A stretch of 64,000 nucleotides of DNA from Enoplolaimus lenunculus (GCA_030248215.1 JASANG010002125.1:248001-312000), one strand, 5' to 3'; numbered from the stretch's first letter, positions 22,701 through 38,100 are shown. Made by a program: numbers and translations. Notes: a model not told the origin generated them from the sequence alone.

Positions 22701-23074
22701 GAAACAACCGCATCAAAAGCAGCTGTACTGACGCAATCGATTTCCAATAAGGTACAACGCTACTTTCTCGTTGCAGTATATTACTGTGATTTATGTGACA
22801 CGTATATACTGGGTGTTTTTAAGTTGTATTCTCCAATGGCGGATCCATGGGGGGGCCACCCCGGCCGTGGCCCCCCCAACAGCATCTAGACAAAAATTAT
22901 ATAGCAATTTTATGACAATAATTCGTGGTTTGTGTGCGGGTCAAAAGTAAGTTTATTACCTGTGAAATTTTGGCCCCCCATTTTGACATCCTGGATCCGC
23001 CACTGGTATTCTCGGCTTTTTTTAAAAAACCATAAGCTTAAATGGAACAATAAACTGACGTTTAAGCTACATAT

Positions 23075-23105
<31 letters not shown>

Positions 23106-26100
23106 TATAAATATATACCTATATATACAGACGAAATGCATTAACTCTGAAACTCTGGTACGAAATAGTGTAAAAGCCAGCTGGAAAACGCTTGAGCTTG
23201 CCGATAGCTTACAAATTTTATTGTGAGCCCGGGTTATAATTGAACCAAATGGGCCATAAGTAAATTTAGTAAGATAATAATTTTGTCGGTTTTCTTGAAA
23301 GCGTACTGGAGTTAAGCCAATACGTAAAGTCATTGACTAAATTTGATATACTATCTGAATAACAGTTCAGGCGTACTGACCTTGGTCTAACTGAAATTGT
23401 AGACTCACGGTACCTTCTTAAATAACAAGTAAAAGTATAACCTTGTTTTTTGTTCACGTTTGGCGTTTATCTTTATTTGTTTGAAAACTTAAGTATTTTT
23501 TACTTAATAAGTCGGCGACAGCCGTTGTATCTTTAGTTTGTATTTCTGAAATGAATATGGCAATAATGGCTGTTGAGGATTTGGCTGTATGACAAAAATA
23601 AAATATCGCTTTTGAAACAGTATTCAAATAAGCGTTTAAGTTCAAACATACACAAGACTAATGGCTACCCATGCATGCGTAAATTCAATCTGTACCAACG
23701 TTAATGTCATCAATAAAACTTAAAAGTTACTTATTGCGTTATTAGTAAAAGAGTTCGTCTATGGGATTCCAAAAACTTTACTATATATGCAATGCTTTTA
23801 AGCTTTAGCGTTAACCGTTATTAGAGCTAATTTCATATTTGAAATATTCATAGAGCAAGTTACAAGCTAAAAAGATCCGATCGTTTCGTTGAAGAATTAT
23901 TTTAACAACTTAGATTGGTTGGGTAGTACGGGTGCTAAACATGGTCTGGCACAGCCAGGGGGGTAGCCAAGAATTCATTCCTGGAAAATATATCAACCAG
24001 CACGTTCCGTGAGAAATATAACTCCCTATCATGTTTTGTATGCTCCATGGTCACTAGTGAATCCAGATAGGACGCGGGGGTCGTACGTTCACTTTTCCAG
24101 TTAGAAATTTTTTTCCGATATGATAAGGTGTCTTACCTTACAATTTTTACTAGTAACAAAATTTCCTACATATATAGCATACAGTAAAAATTGAGTTTCA
24201 TTTAACTTTGTCAGCCTGCTCCTCTGTCAGAAATTACTGGATTAGTTACAAACGTATGGATAAACGGGTCTGATTACTGTTTAGGACTTCAATTTAGGTA
24301 TACATTTCCCACAGTTGATAAAACGTTTAGCAAGTTGTAACAGGGACTTTTTGACCAGTTGTACGATAAAAATGTCAACACTGTTTTAGAAATAAAAATA
24401 CTTTATTTTCTACTAAAAATATAATTTCCGTCCCGAAATCATGTCCTGGCTTTATAACATGTGTTTTGTGCCTGTCGTAAGTATGTAAGTCTAGGGGGAC
24501 AAAGGAGGTACTCAACCCGGCCAGAAAAATTGATGCTCCCTCTACAAAAGTTTCAACTCCGCTTGTAAGCCACATTAAAGCCCAGCATATGACCATCGTG
24601 GAATTGTTTTATTCACTAACAACAGGCGTAGGCAGAAGGAGTTTCTTCAGGTTCCAAATTCTCGTTTGGATTATTGTTCAGGGGTATTTACACTCAATAT
24701 TAGTTTGCAACACAAGGGTCTCGCTTCGAAATTTATCCCAAATGTAACCCACCCATTTCCAAATTCCTGGCTACGCCCATACCCCCTAGCATGTTGAGCT
24801 GGTCTCGGGCAAAGGCGTCCGCGCGAGGGGAGCGGGCATTGCGGAAGGAGTGCCCCTCCCCGAATTCGGCTGGTATCCGCCAAATAGGCCCGCGTCTAAA
24901 AGTAAGCCATGTTGAATTACAACTATAGGGGCCGCCAAAATTATTCCATGTCCGCCCCCCAAATATAACTTTCTGCGAACGCTCCTGGCTTCGGGTCTGG
25001 TCAGTCAGTCACAATAAATTTAGACATTTTTAACGGTGATTTTGCGTTGAGAATAGGAATCATTTAAGACACCAATATGTTGTAGAGATGTTAGCTTTTC
25101 AAAAGCTGTTGACAGGGTTAAACGCTCAAGCTATCTGTATGGCACCGTGGGTACCCAGGATTCAATATCGGTGGGTACAAGCGCATGTAAAGTGTTTTGC
25201 AAACCAACATAACGAGCGAGAACCATTAACGAACCTATTATCTATAGCAGGTAATATATGCTGAAGCGTGAAAAATGTGTTTTTTGTCGTCTGCGGAAAT
25301 TTTGTGCGATATATCCCTCCTTTTATACACCAAGGATACTAGTGAATGATGTCAAAATGGTCTGGTTCATGGCACCATAAGTGGCACAATGACGTTTACT
25401 AGAAGAGTATTTGATAATTACCAACAAGGATAAACAACTTCAATTTTTCTTACTTAGAGTTAGTGTCCAGGTTTAGGGGATATACATCACTGGACTAAAC
25501 CATGGGCGGTTACGATGATATATACATGTAGGAATATCCAGTTTCCTTTTTGTAAAAAACTCAAGTGAATTCTTCGGACAAGCTTCCTAAGAATATTTTG
25601 ACCCCACGAGCGTGCTAATCTATTAACTACAGGCTTGGGTCGATCTATAGAACAGGGCCGCAACAGTAGTATAAGCATATTCCTAACTCAAAACCGAAGC
25701 CGAAACCTAAGCTTAAACAGAGAAATTAGTTTAAAACCTAAGTTTACTCTTTCGCAGTGCCGCAGAAAGACGTTCCGCCCCTGATCGCTTCCTAGGACCA
25801 CATTTGGAACCAACCCGAAATTATAATACCAAATAACCTGTATACTCGAACAGGGACTACAATGTTTCAATAACGATTCATAGTTTTGAAAGTTTTAAAT
25901 TGGTTTCTAAACGAAAACAGAATTTTTAAAGAGGCGGATTTTAAAACTTTTTAGGCAAAATTTAGTCGAACAAACTACTCGTTCTAAGAATTGAATTGAG
26001 CCAATCAAACGCTGCTGTACCTCCCATCATTGTCTTGGTTCATATTCGTTTTTTCTTACATTTTAATCTATTAATTTTTAAGTCAATTGATCAACTCACT

Positions 26101-29073
26101 GAAATTTACAGTGTATATGTTTCGTATTAGACTGGTGTAACCCCTCTTTGCGGTGATATGATTAATTGCCCATTTGGAATAAATACTTACGAACTTCATG
26201 CAAAAGGAACTTGACCGTATAGGGTTGCAGAGCGTACCTTAATATCATTACGGTTGCCTTAATTGGTTTCAAATCAGCTATCACATGTGTGTTTCCAAGA
26301 ACCAACGCGTAAACGAGAAATTCTTAAAAATGAGTACAGCCCCAATCGTTTGTTTTAATGGCCAATAACAGAACCGTAACAGTTGTATAAGCATATTCCT
26401 AAGCCTATAGGCCTAAGCAACAAAAATTAGTCTAAAACTCAAGCTTACTCCATTGCAGTCCTGCACAACTACGTTCAGCACCTGATCTATACGTGGGCCG
26501 TATTAATGATTTATTTTTAAACAATAGATTTGTAGTTGAGAAAACGTGGAATTCTGAAAATTTTTAAAACTAAGTATATCTAAATTTTTGAGTACTGCTC
26601 ACGGTTGATCCAATGATAGCCGATAAACAGGTTACGAACGCTCAACCCGCTGAGCTTATACCCGTACCTACGTGCCACAATTTAACTTATAGGCTATCAA
26701 CAAGCATACTCTAAGCGCAACGCATAAGATACGTGCTGTAGCTAGGCAAGTTTAGCTTTCCTCTTTGGGTATGCCTCTTTGGAACCTTTAGTAATTTCAA
26801 CGGGCACAACACGTTTGACCAGAAACCAAGCTTAGCATCTAAAACTCTTGTTCGCTATCCAACCTGTCACGATCAATAATACTCGGTTCAGAAAATTAAA
26901 CGTATGACCTTTGAAACGATAATTCACTTTTAAAGTATTATTTCTTCGCGTTCGTTGCGTTTTGCATAATGAATAAATTTCTTTTCGCGCTCTTTGGCTT
27001 TTAACGGATGTCATGGTACTTTAGCGTTTTGTGTTCTTCGATTTTAGCCGCGCGTCATGTTTTGCTAATGATGTCAGTGTTGACATTTGGCAGTAAAGCC
27101 TACGGTTTTCTATGCCGACCACGGGAGTATCGCAGATTTTATTTCGACAAGGTATATTAAGCTTACACTAAAAGCCAGGATAATATTTTTGAGCTTTAGG
27201 AGTCAACAAGGTACCAATGGCAACGTGTTTATTTCGTTCCGTCCAGAATTTGTGGGCGCGGCTTGCTGTCAGCCGCAAATTGTCTGTTTTATTGTTCTGG
27301 GTTACCCTCATCTAAAAACCATAAAATCTTTGAGTTTCAATTTTAAAACCATTCGTAAATTAATGTCAGATTGCGGAAAAATTAGTTGGACCGCTTTTAG
27401 TTAATTGCTGAATTTTGAATTACCTGAACACGCATATATGCGTGTATATACAAACATATATATGTATACATATGTATATATATAGATATATATTTATATA
27501 TATATGCATATATAACTATATATACGTATATATGCCGTTAAATTCGATTTAAACTTGAAGAAATGCTCTTGTACACTTCCCCACATTTACGAACAGGCTT
27601 AGGCTTAGGTGTAGACTTAAGCTTAAAAAATGGTAACCTACAAAGCCGCTTCCTTAGCCTTCTATAGGCGGACACTAAAACAAGAGCAGTGGGCACGCAT
27701 AATCGGTACTTTTTACTCTCTATCCAATTCTTCTAGGCTACGCACCGGAAAACATATGACGTCGATTGGCAAAACAAACCTTACTTTGATTTTCATTGAC
27801 ACAATTATCCTGTTTCAAAATCTTAAACAAACATTCGAACGTCAGACTGAAAATAACTAAAACATATGATTTTTGACGGAACATCAGTTTGCCAGCTTAA
27901 ATTAAAGACGAGGTTAACTGATGGTTTGAACCGGTCCAGTAAATAGGTTAAACCAGTAAACGTGGCTATTTTTGAGACGGCCTGAAGGCCGTCTCTTATA
28001 AAATGAAAAACTTCCGAGGTACCGATTTTACAATCATTTTTCCTGGAATATTTGGTTGTGTAGCAATTTTTTTGGTTTTTGGCTTAGCTATCTTAATGTC
28101 AATTTTCTACCGATTCTTAGCGAAAAAATGGAGCTAAAATTTTAGTTTCACAGGAAAAGCCCCCTCTGTCTTACTGCAGGATCGGCCCAGCATTTGCAAT
28201 TTCTATTTTTAATTTCCCTGCATTAAAAGGAAAGATTCATTTGCATATTTAATATTCAATAGGTATACATGTTCGTGTTGTGTAACATGCAAACAAAGAC
28301 AAGGTACTTTAGCTGAAGTTATGTATGTATAAGCAAATACAGAATTTTGATAGCAAGCGGCGCCATGGCGCAATCGGTTGGCAAGTTGATTTGCGGCGAC
28401 ACTCATTAATTGGCGTTTGGTCCTGGTTCGATTGTCGCCTGAGGCTTTGTTTTTCCAAATTTCCGCAAATGGCACACGACAACATTATCGATACTTTTTT
28501 GCCAAACTTATGGCTCTGATCTATGAGATATCGGGCTACGAAATCTGGCTAGACTAGTTGTCCGGGCATCCAATGTCAGCTTACTTCTTGTAGTTTTTAA
28601 AACTGGCTTAGGCTTAGGCTTAGGCTTAGGCTTAGGCTGAGGCTTAGGCTTAGGCTCAACTTCTTGTAGGTTTATAAAACTGGCATAGGCTTAGGCTTAT
28701 GCTTAGGCTTAGGTTTAGGCTTAGGCTTTACTTCTTGTAGTTTTTTACAACTGGCATTTCTCAATCATTATTATGATTCTGTGCTTGTCCATCCTTTTAC
28801 TCGTATGAAAGAGGCTGAAAACATAAGGATCCCATCTAACTGAATTCTTCATCCGTTTAAATTTCTCCCGACACTGCTCACAGTATAATTCCTTTTCCGT
28901 TGATTCCTTTTTAAAGGTGTCATTTTCACAACCGCTACCATGAGTAGCTATCAACTAATGTTAAAGGTAAAGAAAGCCTAAATGCGCAGATTTCATAAGA
29001 AGAACGCTTTGTTAACGATTTTCTGACAATACTTTGCAAATTATTGTTAACATTTGCTTGTTATACATTATTA

Positions 29074-29119
<46 letters not shown>

Positions 29120-32100
29120 GCCAAGTTTTGCTTCATCTCTGGTTTCACCTTACACTTTATATCGCGCAGTGTTTCACCTCTCCTCTTGAAAAATGGCATT
29201 TTGATACTTGCAAATCACTTTATATATTATTCAGGTGGGTACCCCGTCTCCTTGAGATGACCCTTTTAGAGGCTGCTTGTTCTACATTCATGCAGGATAT
29301 TACGAGGTGTTAATATATATCTCCTATGTGTCCACAGTTTTCTAACCACATTCGGTGTATATATATTTATTTTCTTGGTCAGACCCGCAACTAATGGCCA
29401 GTAAGAGGGGGTGCCACTCTTCTCCCCTCTCCAAATGGCTTCGTCCTCGTCCCATCCGGCCGAAAATTTGTTCAATTACATGAAAACCAATTTTGTATTA
29501 GGAAAATTTTTCTTGCCAGTCCGGAAATCTTCTAGCCTACTTTAGCAAGAATATATGGTTGCGATATCAGTTTATACTGCAAGCAAATAAACGATACTTT
29601 CACTTCCATACCTTTAGCCAGTCCCGTAGTCAGCTCACGTTGCTCGGCGTTCTGGAAATTTTTCAGGAGGGCATACAAGGGTTTTCGTTGACTTACAAGC
29701 AAGTTTTAAAATTTTCTAGGGAGGGCAAAATTTTTCCAGCGGGGCTGACCCGCCTGGCTTTCCATGGCTACGGTCCCGTCCTCAGTCGCAGTTTACGTAC
29801 GACTAATTTCATTGCTAGACGTCACAAACCTACTATCAGTAGTATTATTCATGCGTAAAGCGGTTGGTATTTCTGATCAAAACAATGACATTTATACATT
29901 GAGCATGACATTTATCACATGGCTTAAAACGCGTCCTATTTATACGCCGCACGGTTAAATTAGCACATTTTGACGGACACTAAAGCAAGCCGACATCGTT
30001 TGTGCGCGCTTAACCGTTTTGGCGCGTTTTTCTCTATTATTTCTACTAGCTATGTCGTCTAAATTTCATTTAGTTCACGTCTTAGGCGTAATTATTGCTC
30101 GTGATGATTAAAACGACGTAAAGATTAAAGTTTCCGGGTTGAACATATATTGTAGAAGTGAATACAGAAGAGATGTACGATTTTATGTGCCTGGGTGCGA
30201 TTAGACAATGAAATTTTTGGGATTTTTTCAATATTGACTACGTATACGATTAGGATAACCTTTTCTATAATGGCTATGAGTACGTAGACGCTCAATATAA
30301 GCTGAATCAACAGTATTTTAAGCATATTCCTGGGACTAAGCCTAAGCCCAGGCCTAAGCACAAGAATTAGCATGTTCCTAAGCCTAAGCCTATGCTAAGC
30401 AAAAAAAATTAGTGTAAAGCTTAAGCTTTACTCTATTGCAGTCCCACAGAAAAACGTTCGGCCCCTGATCTTTACATGGACCGGTTTATTTATAACAAAT
30501 TTGAAATATGTTACGATTTCACCAAAATGCTGCAAAGACGGTTCGGATCAATTATACATTTTCGGATGGGTGTCTCAATAAAAGTTGGAGTCTTAGATCA
30601 ATGGAGGGAATAGTGAAAATGACCGGTGGTCTTAGTCAATTTACCTATATACCGGATAATCGCCCAACAACAGTGTAATTGACGTCATTGTAGGCAGTTC
30701 AAATATTGTCTAAGGCAAATTTAGATTTTAGAAACTTAATTAAACAAGTGTTCTGTATCACTTTGATCTGTGAGAAAACTTATTGCGATCAGGTTTTGCA
30801 GAATTTCTCAAAATACTCGATTCTCATTTCAGTCGCAATGGCCATGTTTTTAATTATATTAATTTCGTTCTTTGCGATGTGGTATTAACCTTTTCTTATA
30901 TGAATATTTTCAATTTCATCTGAGAGGTAATTTCAAGGTAAGATTCGAACCTATAAAAGTCTCGGGGAAGGCGTTTACTGTTACCAGTGAGCTAAAGTGG
31001 TTGACGTTCGAGTCCGAGGGTACTCTCCCTGTCTAGTAGAGATTTTACACCGGGTGTATATGTAAGAATTGTTAAACACTGCACACTCTGTGTATTGTTC
31101 GTATACTATTTGTATTTCACGGTTCATAGTGAAAGGTTCAAAGATACACGCGATACGTGCATATTCTTTCAAACTCAAAAATACGTACCTGAGTTGTTGT
31201 AGGAATGTCATTTTCCATTCATGATAGAAATGGAAATTAGGCAAACTTGAAAAATTAATTAACCCTGAACCTTGTGTTGCAAAAGCGTGGAATGGCACCA
31301 AGTTTTCAGTTAGTTTTGCTATGCGCACGGCCAGAGCAACCACCTCCTATACCTCCCCCCATTTGGAGGGGCCCTCATCCTCTATAAGGGCCGCAACCCT
31401 AACCGGTTGAAACAAAAACCGCTTAAGTTTTAAAATGCGTCTGGCTTCTCGCTCGCGAGTTTGGGGGGCGCCGTCCTGGAATTTGGCGAGAGTCTCCACC
31501 CCTGTCTGCTCCGACACTGTCTGTGTGTATATTTTCATTAGTGAACTAATGATATGTGGTACAGCTCAACGTATATTTGATAAATTACACTTTTAACTAT
31601 ATTACAGTTATTGATCGGGCCCGTAGCCAAAGGAAAAACGAGGACAGGGGAGCTCAGCCCGCTGGAAACAATTTTGGGCCCCAAAAAATTTTCAACCTCT
31701 GCTTGTAAGTCAACGAAAACCCTTGTATGAATTCCCTGAGTACTTTTAAGCTCCCCTATGAAAGTGAGCTGGCTACGGAGCTGTATTAGTCATTCTATTG
31801 CTATAGAAGAAAGGGTTGAAATAATAAGTAAACGGTAATAGATTAAGCGGAAAGTATGAATGTATAATTCAGTGTTTAAATTAAAGTAAAGTAAACGACC
31901 TTAATGTTAGGTGGTCTATTGCTTACAGCTTCGAAACTGTTTTATCAACCTTTTCTTAATAATGAGAGGTTTTGAACTTTTTGGGTACATAAGTATTTTC
32001 TTTTAATATTTTTACAATACAGCTGTGCTTTGGTTAATCATTTAACTCATAGAGTATACTATGAGCAACTAAACACAATAATGTACGAGCAATACACACA

Positions 32101-35100
32101 CTCTGATCAGTGTTTAACATTTAAAACTTATATACGCAGTGTAAAATCTCCACAAGACGTGAGAGCACCCTCGGGCTCGAGCGTCAAGCTCCTATAGTGT
32201 AAAATCTCCACAAGACGTGTGAACACCCTCGGGCTCGAGCGTCAAGCTCCTATAGCGTAAAATCTTCACGTGAGAGCCCCCTCGGGCTCGAGCGTCAAGC
32301 TCCTATAGTGTAAAATCTCCACAAGACGTGTGAGCACCCTCGAGCTCGAGCGTCAAGCTCCTATAGCGTAAAATCTTCACGTGAGAGCCCCCTCGGGCTC
32401 GAGCGTCAAGCTCCTATAGTGTAAAATCTTCAGAAGACGTGAGAGCCCCCTCGGGCTCGAGCGTCAAGCTCCTATAGTGTAAAATCTCCACAAGACGTGA
32501 GAGCCTCCTCGGGCTCGAGCGTCAAGCTCCTATAGCTCAGTGGTCATCGTAAACGCCTCCCACCCGTGAGACTGCAGTTTGAATCTCACCTTGAAATTAC
32601 ATCTCATGTGAAATTGCAAATATATATATAATCATGTGAGAAAGGGTTAAACGTTTGTTACTTTATCAATATTTTCGGTATTACCAAATATTTTGGCGTC
32701 ATGCTAGGATCTAACGCAGCTTCTAGGCCAAGGGGCGTTATATTTTAAAGCAAACGGTATTTCTGCAAGTACGATAACGTATTCTCACTTCATCCAATCG
32801 TGAGTTCTCAGGCTCGTGTTAACTATAAGGTCCTGCCGACTAAGTCTACAGAGCCTAAGCCTAAACATATACTTCACCGTATAGGCTAACTATAAGCCAA
32901 AACCACAGCCTTCAAGTCTCTTAGTCCCCAAGCCTCCAGGTTAACTTTAAGCCAAAGCCCACCCATCAAGTCTCTTAGTCCTCCAGGCTACTTTTAAGCC
33001 GAAGCCCACCCAACAAGTCTCTAAGTCCTCCGGCCTCCAGGCCAACTACCAGCCAAAGTCCCTGCATTCAAGTCTCTATGTCCCACAGACTCCCTGTCTC
33101 CAAACGGTTAGGTATAGCCCAAGGCTATCACGAGGTCATTTTGAAAATGACCTCGTGATAACCTTGGGCTATGGCATATTTTGTGGCACCGTTGACAAAA
33201 TTACCGTGAACGGCGCATAAACACAAAACAAGATTTTGAATGTTGTTGTTTTTAAAAGGTTTAAAATCGAAGAAGTTTACACAGACTTTATTGAATAAAA
33301 GTCGATAAATAATAGCTATTTTGGTCAAACTCATTTTTGTTATCTTTTGACAGTTTGACGCAAATAAAAACATTAATTGTTTATGACATCGAGTCTTTAT
33401 CTTAAAAGCTAAAAGTTCGCGAAATACCAATATCCATCGCCAGTCGCTGTGATGCTTGTAACTGCTTTAAAATTAGGTTTATTATCGTCTGAAACAGTTG
33501 TCGAACGTCCACTCTTTTCGCTGTGACCATTTATAGTTTGACAATGGTTAACCTTTTTTGTATGAATATTTTCAATTTCATCTGAGATTTATTTTTAAGC
33601 TGAAAATTAACACACTCAGTGTGCAAGTTTCGCCCGTGTGACCACCGTATGATTTCGCAGAAAGAAACTTGTTGATCACACAAGCGGCACTTTTGAGTAG
33701 AAACTTGCTCTGATGCTGCTGACAGGGATGCTGTTCTACGTTGTTGTTTTACAAGGTTGCTTCAACAAATTTCGAGCCTTTTTCACATCAATACCTTCAA
33801 TTTAATCTTATTACTCTTATTTTTAATTTTAATGTTGGGTTTAAATTGAAAGGTTGCGCTATACTCACCGCCCGCTGCCGAAAGTTGCCGCGTGCTGGCA
33901 CGGGTTACAATACATTTTTTATTAAAATTTGCTGCACGCCACCCAATAGGCTTTGCCTATATTTTTGTTAGCAACGCACAGCGGCGTGCGGCAACTCGCA
34001 GCGGCGTCCTGCGGCACGCGGCGGCCTCCAGCGGCGTGCAGAAAAGTACAGTATGGCACATCTCTAAGACTCCATATACTGCGGAAACTTGCTTACTTTC
34101 ACCGCTCGACAGTAAAGAGCTTAATTAGGGTTGATTAAAAACGACATTAGAATGCAAGAAATTAAATCTGATGCTTGTGACCAGCACAGAAGAACAGGGG
34201 TGACTGGTGAGTCTTTGTCAGTCAACACCCATAGAAAAATACAGCAGTGTCGCTGACAACAATAAAACCCAACCAAAACTAAAGTTTCGTATTTCATTTG
34301 AAACATTTAATGCAAAAAATGCACTGATTTGTCGATTCCGAGGTTTCTTAAACTATTCTGCTTTGCTACTCGCTAATGATCAGTGCCGGTGGAAGCGCTC
34401 CCCAAATCCCCTGATGGGGCGGGCCCGTCCCTTGGGAGGCCCATTTTGGCAAGCTAGAATTTTTTTCGAGGACCTCAAAGTTGTAAATCTGTGTAACATT
34501 TTAGGCGGCGGCCCCATCGGACCTGTTTGGGGGGGGGGGTCCCGACTCTCCTAACCCCGGCAATGTCAATGATGAGATTTGTTGCCGGATTTGATGGCCC
34601 CTGTGTTATTTTCTTAGCTGCTGCCCAACTCTTTCAAACCGGACATCCGGACAAAAAAATCGTCTTGGCGTCCCTGTTTCAAAATAACATGAGAGCAAAG
34701 CGTTGAGTTGCAGGAATAAATTCCTAAACAAAAGGTTCTGGTTCAGGCCCGTAGCCAGCTCGCTTTGCTAGCGGGCGCTAAAAATTTTTCAGGAGGGGCA
34801 TTCAAGGGTTTTCAATGAGTTACAAGCAAGGTTGAAAAGTTTCTAGGGAGGCCCAAAATTTTCCAGGGGGGGGGGGGCTGAGCCCCCCTGGCCTTCCCTT
34901 TGCTACGGGCCCGTTCTGGTTGGAAAAATGCCACACCGCCTCAAACCTTGTATATTTCGTGTTACTACCTTTTTTCTACAAAAATTTTCCCGTCTTGTCA
35001 ACAGTGTTCACAATGATTTTGCAGCAAAGATTTAAGCAAAAACAATACGTTTGTCGGGGCAGTAAATGCATTGAACAGTTGGAAAACAATATTTTTGGTG

Positions 35101-38100
35101 AAAAAAATATATATGTCGGTGATTCATTTTTCTAGGTGTCGTTGAGATAAGATATACATGGACTCGTAACGAAAGGGAGCCAGGAGGTCTCAGTCACCCT
35201 AGAAGGATTTTGGCACCCCCAGAACATTTTTAATTTTGCTTGTAAGTCTTGGAAAACTTGTATGCCCCTGCTGAAAATTTTTAGCCTCCTTGCAAGGTGA
35301 TTTGACGGTCTTCGAAAACTCTTGTATGCCCCTGCTGAAAATTTTTTAGCCCCGTGGCAAGGTGAGCTCACGATGCTTAAAATTTTTTAGCCCCCTAGCA
35401 AGGCGAGCTGACGATGAACAGAGGCGTAACCGGGAATTAAGTTTGAGTAAATGTAAACTCATTTAATAAATTTGGTCTCAAACATAGCAGTCGCAAAAAC
35501 AGTTTATTGACTCTTTAATTCAGCAGGTTATTGTATACCGTATAAAAGTGCATTCTTTCGTTTCTTTGTAAATTTGAAAAAATATCGCCCCCAAGAAAAT
35601 TTTCAACCTTGCTTGTAAGTCAGCGAACACCCTTATTAAGCCCCTCCTGAAAAATTATTAGCACCACTCTAGCGAGATGAGCTGGTGGCTACGGGCTTGT
35701 TTCGGGGACGGAAATATATTCTGTATCCTTTCTCTTATGACACTTATAGGATAAGTGTTTGTCAAAGACGATTCCTGTACATTTTGAGTATTAATAATTT
35801 TAAATCAAAATGGTTTGAATTCTAAGCTTTGCAGAGCTGTGATTTTTTTAATTTGTGAGGACGAATGTATTCTTGTGGCTATATGCTATACGCTTATCTT
35901 GTTTATTTTCGAATTAATACTTATATATCTGTACACTACAAAAAATGGTGAGTCAAACTGACTCCCTCCGAAGTAGGTTCTATGGCAGTACACAAACTGA
36001 GTAGAATTCGACTCCGCCAGAGTCAAACGTGCGACTCAGGGAGTCGAATTTGAATTTGGCGGAGTCGAATTTGACTCAGTTTGTGTAGTCCCGGAGAGCC
36101 TATTTCGGAGAGAGTCAATTTGAGTCGTCATTTCTTGCAATGTACAAATTAGATGTATACATTAACATAAATTGCAATTGGTTATTAATTTATCGATATG
36201 CTTTTTTAACTTATGCCGATGGTATTTGTCAGTCTAAAACTTAACAGTATATTTCCACATTGAACAAGGTAAAATGTAACTTTTTTTCGCAGCTGAACAA
36301 AAATGTTGTCCTTATCTGAAATGAATTTTGGCATAGTGTCCATAATCTCAAATGTGTGTAGCACGCATCACCAACTGCTAGTAGCAGCATCAGCACTAGC
36401 GGACCTAGAGTTTGAGTACGCTCCACGTCAGCAAATTTTTGGTGAATTACATTAAAGTTTCTATAAAACACACATTTTTGATTCTAGTGTGTGGCGATAT
36501 TTACGCACCTTCTAGTACCCCTACACTGCAAAAAATGGTGAGTCAAATTGACTCTCTACGAAATAGGCTCTACGGGACTACACAAACTGAGTCAAATTCG
36601 ACTCCACCAGAGTCAAATTCGACTCACTAAATCGCACGTTTGACTCCGGCGGAGTGGAATTTGGCTCAGTTTGTGTAGTCCCGTAGAGCCTATTTCGGAG
36701 AGAGTCAATTTGACTCACCATTTTTTGCAGTGTAAGGAACCCTATCCCATATGATTTTAAGTCATTTTCAACGTATCATCAGACCTGTTTACAAGAAAAT
36801 CTTCAAAGTGTAACGACACCTTTTTTGCCAAACCCGCCCTTGAGGTATTGTTCCGTATACATGTCCGACGAGGCAAATTCTATTTCATATTTTTCGACCA
36901 TTGCTGAAACCATTTAATACTTTTGTGCTACGCTTCTCGTTCGCTTCGCTCGCGATATTGTTTTCAACTTCAAAATACGAACATACCAGACAATATATAG
37001 GGCCAGATTGAAGCCATACATATCACATTCAATGCAACCTTGTATTACGAAGTAAAACAAAACACAATAGCTTCTGGTTCCATAACTTTTGTTTCCTTAT
37101 TCCAAATTTCAGACAGAATGAATAAATTTCAGGCGGTAGGATCTGCTGGTATGAACGGTTGGCATTCGCTTGGCGGAAGTATTAGTGGAGCGATATTCGG
37201 CGATCGCAAAACAACCCTTTCAACTGTTGATACAACGCCGACAGAAAAAGCGAGCCTTTTGGATCCGATTTCGATCGCAAGCACAACAGCAACCTCAAGG
37301 TAAAGCTGAATGTTCGTGTCGGTTTTGTTGTAATGTTTCAACCATACTCAAATTTATTTATATTATTTAGGTTTGTTTTTTGGACCCATGTTACTTTAAG
37401 GGGCGTCGAGGTTTTTGCTGGGTCTATAAAAGAGTAGGTTTAGATTGTAGATTACCTTTTTGCTTAGGCTTAGGCTTAGGAACTCATTTTTGCAACACTT
37501 AGACTTAGGCTTAGGAATACACTTTATGTACTGTTACGCCCTTTAAAGTAACATTGGCCGTTTTTTGTAAATAAGTCGAGAAACTCTAAAATGAAGGTAG
37601 TGCAACAAAACAATATTATTAAACAGTCGCTTTTTATCGTTTACCAACACGATATTTTAGCATCAATATAAACGCGGCGAAATATTTTTCTGTGGAACCC
37701 CAATACAGTATAATTTTAAGCATTAACCTAGTCACTGTTCTAAACATTAGCTGAAACCCGCAAGTAGTACGAGTTTTCAAGATGAATTGAAGGGAGCCAT
37801 TATGGATACTGCAATAGTTTTGCAGCAAATGTGTTGTTCAAAAATAATTTTTCGTTTTAACTTTTATTTGTTTTTCCATCATTTTTATTGAATTAAATGC
37901 TTAGCTAAATATTTATTCAGCAAACTGATGAAATTCATAATTTTTACAGAATATCGGCAAAATCCAACAACAGTTCGAAACTTTTGGATTCAAGCGACGA
38001 TGACTGGAACTGGTGCTCAAATTACTCACAGTAAGAGTTGATTTTAATTTGATAACTTTCTATACATCTCGATACAACAAAAATTACTTAGATACGTCAG

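Noticed and set aside
22254-22731. Two overlapping frames sharing a repeated peptide
   Set aside because: Created by the 97-bp triplication inside a T9 element.
29044-29313. Poly-Leu and poly-Tyr frames
   Set aside because: Products of a (TTA)n microsatellite.
32139-32533. CRISPR-like array
   Set aside because: Units are contiguous with no unique spacers; eukaryotic tandem repeat inside T5.
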